From assembly GCA_049650345.1 (NCBI GenBank), contig JBARZY010000101.1:51818-115817 (forward strand): 64,000 nucleotides of DNA, read 5' to 3'. The notes below the pieces were generated by a model. It searched no databases and was not told the DNA's origin. It was given only the letters and a program-made list of their open reading frames with translations. The position numbers and the translations under genes were made by a program. This stretch comes from Glaciecola sp049650345 (GTDB lineage: Bacteria > Pseudomonadota > Gammaproteobacteria > Enterobacterales > Alteromonadaceae). How positions within the stretch are numbered: the first letter of the stretch is position 1; each line of letters starts with the position of its first letter. Positions 8,395-17,250 of this stretch are shown piece after piece.

Positions 8395-9792
8395 TTGTTG
8401 AAAAAAGCTACTTCACTCAGTAAATTAGAATGGCAAGCTGGCATTAGCCTAGCAGCAGTTTATGTGCTGCGAATGTTAGGTTTGTTCATGGTTATTCCGG
8501 TCATAGCTATAGCTGCGCTTGAATATCCTGATTATTCGCCTTTTTTAGTCGGGCTGGCCATTGGTGGTTATGGTCTGACGCAAGCGATATTGCAAATTCC
8601 TATGGGGTTAATGTCTGATCGTTGGGGACGTAAACCAGTCATTTATTTGGGCTTATGCCTGTTTGCTTTGGGCTCTTTAATTGCTGGATTAGCTGATAGT
8701 ATGTGGTTACTGACTATTGGTAGAATTTTACAAGGCGCAGGTGCTATTGCGGGTGCGGTTATGGCACTTGCCACAGACGTTACACGAGAATCACAACGAA
8801 CAAAAGTAATGGCCTTAATTGGTGTTTCCATTGGCATGTCATTTTATATAGCGCTGCTACTTGGCCCCTTTATCGCAAGCAATTTGGGCATGCAGGGTAT
8901 TTTTCTTATTACAGCAGTGTTGGCGCTAATATGTGTACCTGTGGTGATGTTTGGTGTGCCGAGTGCGAACGTCATGCAAGCTTCAGGCGACTCGTTGCCA
9001 AAAGTTAGCCAACTAGGTGATATGCTGCGTCATTCATACTTGTGGCGGCTTAATGTGTCGGTTTTAGTCGTTCACATGTTAATTACTTGTTTTTTTATCC
9101 AAGTGCCTGTCCAGCTAGTCGAAATTGGTATTGATTTGGGTGATCATTGGCGCTTGTATTCCATCGTACTACTCGCTTCTGTAGTGTGTTTGTTTATTAT
9201 GATTAAAGCGCTTGATAAACAAGCTGTGGTAATCAGTTTTAGAGTGTCATTGTTGTTGATGATGGCAGCGTTTGTATTGTTACTCACTGCTCCGCCTTCT
9301 TGGACAGGCACGTTAATTGCTGGCATTTTGTTCTTCACCGGTTTCAATTTTCTAGAAGCAAAAATGCCATCTATGGTGTCGGCGATCGCGCCAGCTGGAC
9401 GAAAAGGCAGTGCTATGGGGATATATGCCAGTCATCAATTTTTCGGAGCGTTTTTAGGCGGTATTCTAGCTGGTCTACTGAACAGCTATTTATCTGCCGA
9501 ATATACATTTATGATGTGTCTAGCGGTAATCGTGATATTGAACTTTATCGCAAAAGGTTTGACTAGCACCGAGCGGATAAAACGCGTTACACTATCCATT
9601 CGCGAGCAAGTTGATAATCAATACGATTTAAACAACGAGCATATAAGTGCTTTGCGCAATAAGTTATCTCAATTAAATGGCGTAAAAGAAGCAATTGTTG
9701 ATCTACAAGATGCTGCCGTTTACTTAAAAGTGGATGCGAAACAGTTTGAACAAGACCTAGCTGAACAAATCATAAGCTTACAAGCTACATAA
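8395..9792 (+). CDS. YajR-like MFS transporter with C-terminal YAM domain
   Basis: A 465-residue major facilitator transporter with about 12 membrane segments and motif A (GLMSDRWGRKP) between segments 2 and 3. After the last membrane segment a soluble tail (about residues 395-460, ISALRNKLSQLNGVKEAIVDLQ... split by short gaps) matches the ferredoxin-like YAM domain known from E. coli YajR. The substrate is unknown. The only in-frame start is TTG at 8395 or the adjacent TTG at 8398, with a poor ribosome binding site. It lies between divergent uvrA and ssb. Two exact TGGACAGGCA words occur within it, on opposite strands. Confidence 0.85.
   Translation: MLKKATSLSKLEWQAGISLAAVYVLRMLGLFMVIPVIAIAALEYPDYSPFLVGLAIGGYGLTQAILQIPMGLMSDRWGRKPVIYLGLCLFALGSLIAGLADSMWLLTIGRILQGAGAIAGAVMALATDVTRESQRTKVMALIGVSIGMSFYIALLLGPFIASNLGMQGIFLITAVLALICVPVVMFGVPSANVMQASGDSLPKVSQLGDMLRHSYLWRLNVSVLVVHMLITCFFIQVPVQLVEIGIDLGDHWRLYSIVLLASVVCLFIMIKALDKQAVVISFRVSLLLMMAAFVLLLTAPPSWTGTLIAGILFFTGFNFLEAKMPSMVSAIAPAGRKGSAMGIYASHQFFGAFLGGILAGLLNSYLSAEYTFMMCLAVIVILNFIAKGLTSTERIKRVTLSIREQVDNQYDLNNEHISALRNKLSQLNGVKEAIVDLQDAAVYLKVDAKQFEQDLAEQIISLQAT
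9114..9123 (-). repeat. TGGACAGGCA word inside the MFS gene
   Basis: Exact copy on the non-coding strand; the coding strand reads VPVQL. Confidence 0.7.
9301..9310 (+). repeat. TGGACAGGCA word inside the MFS gene
   Basis: Exact copy on the coding strand, read as WTGT. This is a different reading frame from most other coding copies. Confidence 0.7.
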
Positions 9793-9821
9793 AATATTAG
9801 AAAAGATATAAAGGAATTGAA

Positions 9822-10379
9822 ATGGCCTCAAGAGGTATTAACAAAGTCATCGTTGTTGGCAACTTAGGTAACGACCCCGAGATTAGATATATGCCAAATG
9901 GTAACGCTGTTGCCAACTTAAGCATTGCAACCAGTGAAAGTTGGAAAGATCAACAGGGTCAACAACAAGAGCGTACAGAGTGGCATAGAGTAACAATGTA
10001 CCGCCGCTTAGCCGAAGTTGCTGGTGAATATTTGAAAAAAGGTTCACAGGTATTTGTAGAAGGAAAACTACAAACGCGCAAATGGCAGGACCAACAAGGT
10101 AACGACCGCTACACAACTGAAATTATAGCGGACAACATGCAAATGCTTGGGGGTCGTAACGAAGGCGGCCAGCAAGGCAGTGGACAACAGCAAGGTGGCT
10201 ACAATCAGCAGCGCCAGGGTGGTCAACAAGGGCAGGGCGGACAACAAAACCAGTACCAACAACCACCGCAGCAACAGCAAAATCAAGGAGGCTATCAGCA
10301 GCCACCTAACCAGCCTACTCAGCAACCGCCAAAAATGTCAGAGCCAGATATTGATTTTGATGATGATATACCATTTTAG
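9822..10379 (+). CDS. ssb: Single-stranded DNA-binding protein
   Basis: SSB coats single-stranded DNA during replication and repair and recruits partners. Residues 1-110 form the OB fold (RGINKVIVVGNLGNDPEIR, TEWHRV, YLKKGSQVFVEGKL). Residues 115-170 are a Gln/Gly-rich linker. The acidic tip MSEPDIDFDDDIPF is the canonical partner-binding tail. At 185 residues it is typical. A ribosome binding site (AAAGGAATTG) precedes the ATG. It ends at a bidirectional terminator shared with the convergent regulator gene, which is also the left edge of the alginate island. Confidence 0.98.
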   Translation: MASRGINKVIVVGNLGNDPEIRYMPNGNAVANLSIATSESWKDQQGQQQERTEWHRVTMYRRLAEVAGEYLKKGSQVFVEGKLQTRKWQDQQGNDRYTTEIIADNMQMLGGRNEGGQQGSGQQQGGYNQQRQGGQQGQGGQQNQYQQPPQQQQNQGGYQQPPNQPTQQPPKMSEPDIDFDDDIPF

Positions 10380-10412
10380 ATCCGGTAAAAATTACAAGTT
10401 GAAAAACAATTA

Positions 10413-10441
10413 AAAAAAGCCGCTATTAAGCGGCTTTTTTG
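10413..10441. terminator. Bidirectional terminator between ssb and the regulator gene
   Basis: The perfect stem AAGCCGCT / AGCGGCTT with an ATTA loop has A-runs upstream and T-runs downstream, so it can work on both strands. Confidence 0.88.
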
Positions 10442-10458
10442 TAACTAAGAGCACCTAT

Positions 10459-11193
10459 CTACTGTCCAACTAAATGATTCAATGAATATAAATCGCGGGT
10501 TTGGTTTGATTGCTTGCGCACTTCTTCAAGCGCTTGTGCTTCACTCATAGCAAATAATGAATTGATTAAACGGTTGAAGTGAGAATGCATGGCTGCTCTA
10601 GCGGTTTGGGTATCGCGAGCCTTGAGTGCCAAATAAATTGTTCTATGCTCTTCAAGGCGGTCTCTGTCGCTTTGACTACACACGTTAGCATATGCGTGCT
10701 TTATGTTGGGTTGGCTGTCACGCAAACTCCAAAACTGCTCCACGGCTAACAATATGGCATTGTTTTTTGTTGCACGCGATATTATCAAATGAAATTCACG
10801 GTCTGCCTTTTCAGGCTCTATACCCGCTTCCATTGCATTGAGCGTAGCTTCCAAACGCTCTAGTTCTTCTTCTGTAATAGATAGCGCAGCCAAAGCAGCC
10901 GCTTCTCCTTCAACTAATGCTCGCGCTTGAGTTAGTTCGAAAGGGCTTACATTAATTGCGTTTTGTTTTTCTTTTTCGCTTTCAAGTACATAAACTCCAG
11001 AGCTAGTTTTTACTTCTACTCGCTGTCTTACTTCCAATGCAATGATTGCTTCACGTATTGTTGGACGGCTAACATTAAATGATTCTGCTAATTCACGCTC
11101 TGGTGGCAGGCGACTCCCGGGTGGATACAACCCTGAGTCTATGAGTGCTTCAATTTTCTCTACTATTTTCCAGAACATGCGACGGTTTTTCAT
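10459..11193 (-). CDS. FadR-subfamily GntR transcriptional regulator of the alginate locus
   Basis: The N-terminal winged helix contains GLYPPGSRLPPERELAESF and SRPTIREAI, the GntR signature. The C-terminal half is an all-helical FCD ligand domain (FHLIISRATKN, then HRTIYLALKARD and AAMHSHFNRL). I place the start at the ATG of MKNRRMFWK, preceded by GGTAA; an upstream TTG at 11247 would add 18 residues without a good site. The gene is divergent from kdgK, and an inverted repeat at 11359-11387 lies between them. It is inferred to repress both alginate operons and itself in response to a KDG- or DEH-type metabolite. Confidence 0.88.
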   Translation of the reverse strand: MKNRRMFWKIVEKIEALIDSGLYPPGSRLPPERELAESFNVSRPTIREAIIALEVRQRVEVKTSSGVYVLESEKEKQNAINVSPFELTQARALVEGEAAALAALSITEEELERLEATLNAMEAGIEPEKADREFHLIISRATKNNAILLAVEQFWSLRDSQPNIKHAYANVCSQSDRDRLEEHRTIYLALKARDTQTARAAMHSHFNRLINSLFAMSEAQALEEVRKQSNQTRDLYSLNHLVGQ

Positions 11194-11358
11194 TTTCTTA
11201 TTACCTTGTTTAGCATTTAATGACAGCTGGCTTGCTAGCTTATTCAATGGGTATTAACTAGCATAATACTACGTTTCCCCCATGCATCAGTGCATTTTTG
11301 TCGTAATAATACTAGTTTTTAGCTTTTTCACAATCTACAGCATACACTTTTTCTTAGT

Positions 11359-11387
11359 TATTACCAATGGTTAGTGTATTGGTAATA
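11359..11387. promoter_or_regulatory. Candidate operator: inverted repeat TATTACCAAT-N9-ATTGGTAATA
   Basis: Perfect 10-bp arms are separated by 9 bases, between the divergent regulator and kdgK genes. The half-site resembles the UxuR/ExuR-type TTGGTATACCAA, as expected for a FadR-family protein. The same half-site recurs upstream of the lyase operon. A possible -35 (TTGACA, 11407-11412) lies 20 bases downstream, but no clear -10 is spaced correctly. The rest of the 11194-11617 gap shows only AT-rich sequence and the kdgK ribosome binding site (GAGGAAATATA). Confidence 0.65.
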
Positions 11388-11617
11388 CATTTATTGCACA
11401 AATGGTTTGACAATTGTTCGATATATTGATTTCATATAGCCCAGTAAAATTGCCATCAAATACTATATTCTAGTCATTTATTTTTTATAAACTTCTTTTA
11501 TAACAGTAGTTTGATGGTTTTTGATGCATTTGGATAAAGTACCGGTTAGCCGATTAGCTTCAGCATTTGATATGACCAATGTATGTTAGCAATACGTAAA
11601 TAATGTGAGGAAATATA

Positions 11618-12559
11618 ATGAGTAACAAGCCAAACATATTGTTTGTTGGTGAGGCCATGCTTGAATTGGTCACAAAAGACAATGCAACGTTAGGCAAGTC
11701 TTTTGCGGGCGATGTGTTTAACACAAGCGTGTATATGCAGCGTGCTTTTCCTCAAATTACTACCTCCTTTATGACTGCGATAGGAACAGATAAGCTGAGT
11801 GAAGAATTTTATCAAAGCGTATTACAAGAAAATGTTGATGGTACCTTTATTGCGCGCGACCCTCACCATCACATGGGCGCGTACATGGTGGTCAATGACA
11901 GTGATGGTGAGCGCTCATTTATTTATTGGCGCAGCGATTCAGCCGCCAAGCGATTAATGTCTTCACTCAGTACTGCTGCAAACGATGTTAATGCCGACGC
12001 AGTGTTTTTTTCTGGTATTACAATTGCTGTGCTGCTACCTGAAGAAAGAGAATTGTTTTGGCAGTTTATTGGCAAGATGCGTGACAAAGGCAGTACGATT
12101 ATTTTCGACCCTAATTACCGCGCAAGATTATGGGAAAGCGTTGATGTAGCAAAACAACAAATGGATATTGCTTTTACCCTTAGTGACTGGTGCCTGCCTG
12201 GTTTGGAAGACTTCGGTGACTTATATGGTTTGGATTCAATTGAGCAATGTGTGTCATTTTCAGAGAAGTATAAGTTTGATGAATTAATAATTAAACAAGG
12301 AAAAAATGAAGTACATATTGTTAACAAAAGTGGTCACGAAATAAACGAAATTATAGCCAGTAAAAACGTAGTTGACACCACATCAGCGGGTGATGCGTTT
12401 AACGGAATCTACCTAGGGGCAAGGCTTACAGGCCAGACCACTAAAAATTCTACCCGTTTTGCAAACTACAGCGCTAGCAAAGTAATAGAAACTCCTGGCG
12501 CAATAATGCCAGCATCTGCGTTTGAAAAAGCGATGGTGCAATGGCACGAAAGCAACTAA
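11618..12559 (+). CDS. kdgK: 2-keto-3-deoxygluconate kinase
   Basis: KdgK phosphorylates KDG to KDPG with ATP in the cytoplasm. The 313-residue protein is PfkB/ribokinase-like: N-terminal FVGEAMLEL, substrate-binding NTSVYMQRAF, DPNYRARLW, and the C-terminal anion hole/catalytic motif DTTSAGDAFNG. It aligns along its whole length with E. coli KdgK as I remember it. It is the first gene of the plus-strand alginate operon, downstream of the operator-like repeat. It links the SDR product (KDG) to the aldolase three genes later. Confidence 0.93.
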   Translation: MSNKPNILFVGEAMLELVTKDNATLGKSFAGDVFNTSVYMQRAFPQITTSFMTAIGTDKLSEEFYQSVLQENVDGTFIARDPHHHMGAYMVVNDSDGERSFIYWRSDSAAKRLMSSLSTAANDVNADAVFFSGITIAVLLPEERELFWQFIGKMRDKGSTIIFDPNYRARLWESVDVAKQQMDIAFTLSDWCLPGLEDFGDLYGLDSIEQCVSFSEKYKFDELIIKQGKNEVHIVNKSGHEINEIIASKNVVDTTSAGDAFNGIYLGARLTGQTTKNSTRFANYSASKVIETPGAIMPASAFEKAMVQWHESN

Positions 12560-12642
12560 TATCTTGGTGGCGCGATAATTAGCGCTTCATTATAAAAATG
12601 ACCTTTTGTAAAAGGCACCGCACCCAACGACCGAAAACGAGC

Positions 12643-12665
12643 GCACTCATACTATTGATGAGTGC
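12643..12665 (+). terminator. Hairpin between kdgK and the transhydrogenase genes
   Basis: The stem GCACTCAT / ATGAGTGC (8 bp, 7-base loop) is followed by TGATTTTATG. The T-run is weak, so it may be a partial terminator or an mRNA-stabilising hairpin that sets different levels of kdgK and pnt. Confidence 0.45.
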
Positions 12666-12695
12666 TGATTTTATGCTGCAATTTAAGGAATTGAT

Positions 12696-13844
12696 ATGAG
12701 CATACTCTTATTCGTGAAAGAGGATGGTGCACTTGAAAAACGCTGTTCGCTGCTGCCAGATAACGTAAAATTTTATAAGCACTTAGGTGCCACCGTAAAA
12801 ATCGAAAGCGGGCTTGGTCTCGGTATTGGATATTCCGACGAAGACTACATTCATATGGGCGCTGAAATATTCAAAGATCGTTCACGCGCGTTTAGCGATG
12901 CAGATGCCGTTATGTCGGTAAGAGCATTATCATTGGATGATATGAATAAACTTCCGTCCACTGCCTGCACAGTTAGCTTTTTAGACCCCTTCAATAATCC
13001 ACAACTTGTTAAGTCTCTTTTAGATAAAGGGATTTCTACTCTAAGCATGGAAATGATCCCTCGCAGTACACGCTGTCAAAAGATGGATGCATTAAGCTCT
13101 CAAGCAAGTTTGGCTGGATATGTCATGGCATTAAAGGCGATGTCAAAGTTGAACAAAACGTTACCCATGATGATGACGCCGGCGGGTACCTTAAAACCCG
13201 CAAAGGTTTTTGTAATTGGTGCTGGCGTTGCCGGGTTACAAGCTATTGCAACGGCTAAGCGTATGGGTGCTAGCGTACTTGCATATGATACCCGTGAAGA
13301 GGTTGCCCAACAGGTTGAGTCACTTGGTGCTAAATTTTTGAATATTGACTTAGGCCAAACCGGTTCAACCGATCAAGGTTATGCAAAAGAGCTCACTCAA
13401 CAACAATTATTGCTACAGCAGCAGGCGCAAGCTGATTGCATAGCCGATGCCGACATAGTAATAACAACGGCTCAGCTATTTGGTAGAAAGCCGCCAGTGT
13501 TAGTTACAAACGAAGTATTAACCCGGATGAAGCCAGGCTCAGTAGTGGTTGATATGGCTGCTCAAGATGGAGGCAATGTTGAGGCATCATCCGCTGGTAA
13601 ATGTGTTGATTTTCAAGGTGTTACCATAGTGGGTACCGGTGATTGGGCAGGTGAAGTAGCGCTTGATGCGAGCCAAATGTATGCAAATAACTTACAAGCT
13701 TTGATAGGCGATATCTGGGATAAAGAAGCGTCTAGTTTGTCAGTGAATCCAGCACATGAAGTACTAGCTAACGCATTGGTGACACATAATGGAGAATTGG
13801 TTAATTCAATTATTAAAGCGCAATTTAATAAGGAGGCAGCGTAA
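12696..13844 (+). CDS. pntAA: NAD(P) transhydrogenase alpha subunit, part 1
   Basis: Carries domain I, the NAD(H)-binding domain of the proton-translocating transhydrogenase. The 382 residues include the alanine-dehydrogenase-like N-terminal half (RCSLLPDNVKFYKHLGA) and a Rossmann fold with GAGVAGLQAIATAKRMGA. In E. coli the alpha subunit is one fused chain; here it is split from its membrane part, as in Rhodospirillum rubrum. It overlaps the next gene by one base (TAATG). Placement between kdgK and eda suggests it adjusts NADH/NADPH balance during alginate catabolism (inference). Confidence 0.92.
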   Translation: MSILLFVKEDGALEKRCSLLPDNVKFYKHLGATVKIESGLGLGIGYSDEDYIHMGAEIFKDRSRAFSDADAVMSVRALSLDDMNKLPSTACTVSFLDPFNNPQLVKSLLDKGISTLSMEMIPRSTRCQKMDALSSQASLAGYVMALKAMSKLNKTLPMMMTPAGTLKPAKVFVIGAGVAGLQAIATAKRMGASVLAYDTREEVAQQVESLGAKFLNIDLGQTGSTDQGYAKELTQQQLLLQQQAQADCIADADIVITTAQLFGRKPPVLVTNEVLTRMKPGSVVVDMAAQDGGNVEASSAGKCVDFQGVTIVGTGDWAGEVALDASQMYANNLQALIGDIWDKEASSLSVNPAHEVLANALVTHNGELVNSIIKAQFNKEAA

Positions 13845-14137
13845 TGTCTTTTATTTATTTAGCGATGATATTGGTGTTAGCGATCTTCCTTGGATTCGAA
13901 CTTATTAGAAAAGTGCCTGCTACGTTGCACACGCCTTTGATGTCAGGTGCAAATGCGGTGTCGGGTATTACCCTTGTGGGCGCTTTTGTATTTGCAGGCA
14001 ACGACAATGCGTTGTGGTCGCAAATTTTTGGTGGTGTAGCGGTGTTTTTAGCAACGATAAATGTGGTAGGTGGTTATATGGTAACCGACCGAATGTTATC
14101 TATGTTTAAAGCAAAAGGAGACCGCAATGCAAACTGA
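13844..14137 (+). CDS. pntAB: NAD(P) transhydrogenase alpha subunit, part 2 (membrane)
   Basis: A 97-residue membrane protein with about three hydrophobic segments and the conserved VPATLHTPLMSGANAVSG stretch of transhydrogenase domain II. It forms part of the proton channel with PntB. A strong ribosome binding site (AGGAGG, 13831-13836) lies inside the end of pntAA. It overlaps pntB by 11 bases. Confidence 0.92.
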   Translation: MSFIYLAMILVLAIFLGFELIRKVPATLHTPLMSGANAVSGITLVGAFVFAGNDNALWSQIFGGVAVFLATINVVGGYMVTDRMLSMFKAKGDRNAN

Positions 14138-15503
14138 ATTTATTATTAATGGTGTGTATGTTGTAAGTGCGGCATTGTTTATCTTGGGCTTAAAAATGTT
14201 AAGCCATCCTAGTACCGCGCGCAAAGGCAATTTTGTGTCAGCTGTGGGTATGTTAATCGCTATTTGCGTAACCCTTTTTGACCAACATATTTTGTCGTAT
14301 GAATGGATAGTAGTGGCGCTTGCTGCAGGCAGTATTGTAGGCGCCGTCGTTGCCAAAAAAGTTGAGCTTACTTCAATGCCCGAGCTTGTTTCTTTACTCA
14401 ATGGAATTGGCGGGCTTGCGAGTTTAGCTGTTGCTTTAGCTATGGTGACAACAGAATCAATACCAGTTTATATATTAATAGTACTGTTGTTAGCAGTAGC
14501 AATTGGCGGTGTGACCTTCACTGGTAGTATTATTGCGTGGTCAAAGCTTAGTGGCAAATTAAGTTTTATAATTAAAAGCAAGGCGATGGTTTTTAAAGGT
14601 CAAGCCGTGTTTAACGGTTTATTAATGCTCGCAATTATTGGCTTAGCGGCTGCCTTAACGCTCACGCCGGCTAACAGCGAGTATTTAATTGCATTTGTCA
14701 GCTTGTGCCTGTTACTGGGTATTATGTTGGTGGTTCCCATTGGTGGTGCAGATATGCCAGTGGTGATTTCATTACTGAATAGCTATTCGGGTCTAGCGGC
14801 ATGCGCAGCAGGTATTGCTATGAATAACAACCTACTAATCGTTGCCGGCGCATTAGTGGGTGCAAGCGGTATTATATTAACCAGTGTTATGTGTAAAGCC
14901 ATGAATCGTTCACTTAGCAACGTTTTATTTTCGGGGTTTCAAGCCGTTAGTGGTGAAACTATGAAAATAGAGGGCGAGGTAAAAGCGATGTCGAGTGATG
15001 ACGCATATTACGTGCTAGAAGCAGCCCAATCGGTGATCGTCATCCCTGGTTATGGAATGGCGGTTGCTCAAGCACAGCACGCAATGAAAGAGCTGCAATG
15101 CTTGCTTGAAGAAAACGGCGCTGAAGTTGTTTATGGCATACATCCAGTCGCAGGGCGTATGCCTGGTCATATGAATGTTTTGTTGGCTGAGGCCGATGTA
15201 CCTTATGAACTGTTATTAGAAATGGATGACGTTAATCCACGCATGGAAACCTATGATGTTGCTATTGTGATTGGTGCAAATGACGTGGTAAATCCAGCCG
15301 CACGCGATATTGAAGGTAGCCCAATTTATGGGATGCCAATTATTAATGCAGACTTAGCCAAAAACGTATTTATTATGAAACGTGGTATGGCCTCTGGGTT
15401 TGCAGGTATTGATAACCCATTATTCTTTAAAGACAACGCCAGTATGATTTTTGGTGATGCTAAGGATTCTATCAATGCCATTATTCGTCAATTTTCAAGT
15501 TGA
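14127..15503 (+). CDS. pntB: NAD(P) transhydrogenase beta subunit
   Basis: A 458-residue protein with an N-terminal membrane region of about eight to nine helices and a C-terminal NADP(H)-binding domain III (VIPGYGMAVAQAQHAMKEL, YGIHPVAGRMPGHMNVLLAE, IVIGANDVVNPAA). It completes the proton-pumping hydride-transfer complex. The start has AGGAG six bases upstream, inside pntAB. Full length and intact. Confidence 0.95.
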   Translation: MQTEFIINGVYVVSAALFILGLKMLSHPSTARKGNFVSAVGMLIAICVTLFDQHILSYEWIVVALAAGSIVGAVVAKKVELTSMPELVSLLNGIGGLASLAVALAMVTTESIPVYILIVLLLAVAIGGVTFTGSIIAWSKLSGKLSFIIKSKAMVFKGQAVFNGLLMLAIIGLAAALTLTPANSEYLIAFVSLCLLLGIMLVVPIGGADMPVVISLLNSYSGLAACAAGIAMNNNLLIVAGALVGASGIILTSVMCKAMNRSLSNVLFSGFQAVSGETMKIEGEVKAMSSDDAYYVLEAAQSVIVIPGYGMAVAQAQHAMKELQCLLEENGAEVVYGIHPVAGRMPGHMNVLLAEADVPYELLLEMDDVNPRMETYDVAIVIGANDVVNPAARDIEGSPIYGMPIINADLAKNVFIMKRGMASGFAGIDNPLFFKDNASMIFGDAKDSINAIIRQFSS

Positions 15504-15539
15504 CCTTACTTATTTAATTAACTAGAGGATATTGTAAAT

Positions 15540-16172
15540 ATGAGCACGGCTAGCAACATAAAGGCAATTTTTGCCAATCAACGTTTATTGCCAATAATAC
15601 AGGCAGATACCATTGAACAAGGTATTTCGGTAACAGGTGCAATGAAAGAAGCTGGATTGACGGTAGTTGAAGTCGTACTCAGAAACGAGCAGGCGCTGTC
15701 GTTGGCACAGGAAATCAGCAAGCAGTTTCCAGAGTTAACGTTGGGTGTAGGTACGGTTTACAATACGCAATTACTTGAAAAAGCGCTGAATGCGGGTGCT
15801 GATTTTATTGTGACACCCGCGTTAACACCTAAATTGACGGATGCGCTTATTAACTGCGGTAAGCCAATTCTTCCTGGTGTATCAACGCTTAGTGATATGG
15901 CTAATTTGCTAGAAAAAGGCGTTACTGAAATGAAATTGTTTCCTGCAGAAGTTGTTGGCGGCGTGAGTATGCTAAAAGCAGTGTCAGGATTATTCAAGGA
16001 AGTATCTTTTTGCCCCACAGGTGGCGTATCACCAGCTAATCAATCTGATTACCTATCGCAATCGAATGTATTTGCAGTTGGCGGAACTTGGATGGTACCT
16101 AAAACTTCAGTAAAGGCTGGGGATTGGGCAGGCATTACAGCAGCTTGTAAAGAAGCAATAGATGCTTGTTAG
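15540..16172 (+). CDS. eda: KDPG/KHG aldolase
   Basis: Cleaves 2-keto-3-deoxy-6-phosphogluconate to pyruvate and glyceraldehyde-3-phosphate, the last dedicated step of the pathway. The 210-residue TIM-barrel protein has the catalytic ERNEQAL-type segment (EVVLRNEQAL), the GVGTV loop, and the Schiff-base Lys in EMKLFPAEVVGG, followed by CPTGGVSP. It is the last gene of the plus-strand operon, 36 bases after pntB, with an AGAGGA ribosome binding site. Right after it begins the 48-bp inverted repeat of the insert. Confidence 0.95.
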   Translation: MSTASNIKAIFANQRLLPIIQADTIEQGISVTGAMKEAGLTVVEVVLRNEQALSLAQEISKQFPELTLGVGTVYNTQLLEKALNAGADFIVTPALTPKLTDALINCGKPILPGVSTLSDMANLLEKGVTEMKLFPAEVVGGVSMLKAVSGLFKEVSFCPTGGVSPANQSDYLSQSNVFAVGGTWMVPKTSVKAGDWAGITAACKEAIDAC

Positions 16173-16186
16173 TTAAGGTAACCTGA

Positions 16187-16234
16187 ACATAAAAAACCTG
16201 CTGTTTTACGCGGGCTATTGAGTCAACTTGGAGC
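16187..16234 (+). repeat. Left copy of a ~48-bp inverted repeat
   Basis: Matches the reverse complement of 19966-20014. The inner 23 bases are identical (including CTATTGAGTCAACTTGGAGC), the outer ACAT-A-run-CCTGC part is also shared, and the middle differs at a few positions. It starts 15 bases after the eda stop. It could be the terminal repeat of a mobile element or a duplicated 3' module of the two convergent operons. Confidence 0.8.
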
Positions 16235-16264
16235 CGTTTTGTTGAAATAACCAAGCGGCTTTTT
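16232..16264 (+). terminator. Terminator of the kdgK-pnt-eda operon
   Basis: The 12-bp stem AGCCGTTTTGTT / AACCAAGCGGCT (one wobble, one mismatch) with a GAAAT loop is followed by TTTT. It begins at the inner end of the left inverted repeat. Confidence 0.75.
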
Positions 16265-16280
16265 ACTTACAGAAAATCTT

Positions 16281-16296
16281 TTCTTTATTTTTCAAT
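16281..16296 (+). repeat. 16-bp direct repeat, left copy
   Basis: TTCTTTATTTTTCAAT occurs identically at 19912-19927. Both copies lie just inside the inverted repeats. It may mark a target duplication, but the sequence is AT-rich. Confidence 0.5.
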
Positions 16297-16431
16297 AGTA
16301 ATTAAGTCAAAAGAAAGTATTTGAAGAATTCAAAAACGTACGATTAGTTAAATTTTTCAGTTAGTTATTTAGGATGGTGAATGTTCAGGTGGGTAATACT
16401 GTGATTTGCCTGATTTGATATAGATAGAAAA

Positions 16432-16451
16432 AAAGCACCGATCAGTGCTTT
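16432..16451 (-). terminator. Terminator of the PEP-CTERM gene
   Basis: The stem AAAGCAC / GTGCTTT with a 6-base loop is followed on the minus strand by a T-run. It lies 21 bases beyond the stop codon of the minus-strand gene. The remaining sequence between eda and this point shows no gene. Confidence 0.8.
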
Positions 16452-16472
16452 CTTTATAACAAAGCTTTATGT

Positions 16473-17075
16473 TTAAGCTTGCTTCTTTAATTTACGAGAA
16501 GCTAATCCCATTAAACCTAAAGTAAAAACAGCTAATGTTGATGGTTCAGGAACTTCGGTTGTACTTTGGTAAATTATATTATCAACAACAAGTTCATTTC
16601 CGATTAACGGAGTGTCAACGGTAGCATAACTGATCAAGTTTGCTCCTGCATTTACCCCTATAAACCCATATGGAAAACCAGTAGAAGTTGGCAAACCAAT
16701 ATTTGAAATAGTTATACTTTCTATTAATGAATCAGTTGAGTCAAAAATGGACAAAGTTGTAGGTTGGTCATTTACGTAGAAGTCTAGACCTATAGCCGAA
16801 ACCAATGTTAGAAAGTCAAATCGGATAACAGATGAATCTTCCCCGTCATAATAAGCTGGAGCAATTAATGATCCTTCATTAATGCTAATAACTTCTCCAT
16901 TGGATACAGTCAAAAAGCCATCGCCTACTGTAGTAGCTCCATCAGTAAGACCTGAAAAATCATATGTGGTTGCTGTAGCGTCAAACTCACTTAAGGTTAT
17001 TAAACCCGCATTTGCAATTCCACTAAGGAGCAAAGCAAAGCCAGCAACTAAGCCTTTTAAAAATTTATTTTTCAT
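16473..17075 (-). CDS. PEP-CTERM sorting-domain exported protein
   Basis: A 200-residue exported protein. A signal peptide (MKNKFLKGLVAGFALLLSG, cleavage after ANA) precedes a beta-rich domain. The C-terminus has the full PEP-CTERM tripartite signal: VPEPSTLAV, a hydrophobic helix, then a basic RKLKKQA tail. Such proteins are processed by an exosortase at the inner membrane and released or anchored at the surface; no exosortase gene is in this window. I start at the ATG with AAGGAAAAC upstream; an extension of 40 residues lacks a site. The function of the domain is unknown. It lies inside the inverted repeats next to the exonuclease fusion gene. Confidence 0.85.
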   Translation of the reverse strand: MKNKFLKGLVAGFALLLSGIANAGLITLSEFDATATTYDFSGLTDGATTVGDGFLTVSNGEVISINEGSLIAPAYYDGEDSSVIRFDFLTLVSAIGLDFYVNDQPTTLSIFDSTDSLIESITISNIGLPTSTGFPYGFIGVNAGANLISYATVDTPLIGNELVVDNIIYQSTTEVPEPSTLAVFTLGLMGLASRKLKKQA

Positions 17076-17250
17076 TAGAGTTTTCCTTTTAATCCCTTTC
17101 CATCGAGGTTGGAAGGTATTTAATAAAGCTAAAAATAAATACTTTACGGGTAGTAAGCAGGCACTATGCCAATCAAGTAAGTTGGAAAAAAACAACAGGT
17201 TACTGAATTTGAATGATTTAAGGATTGTACCTTTGTAAAATAATCTGACA

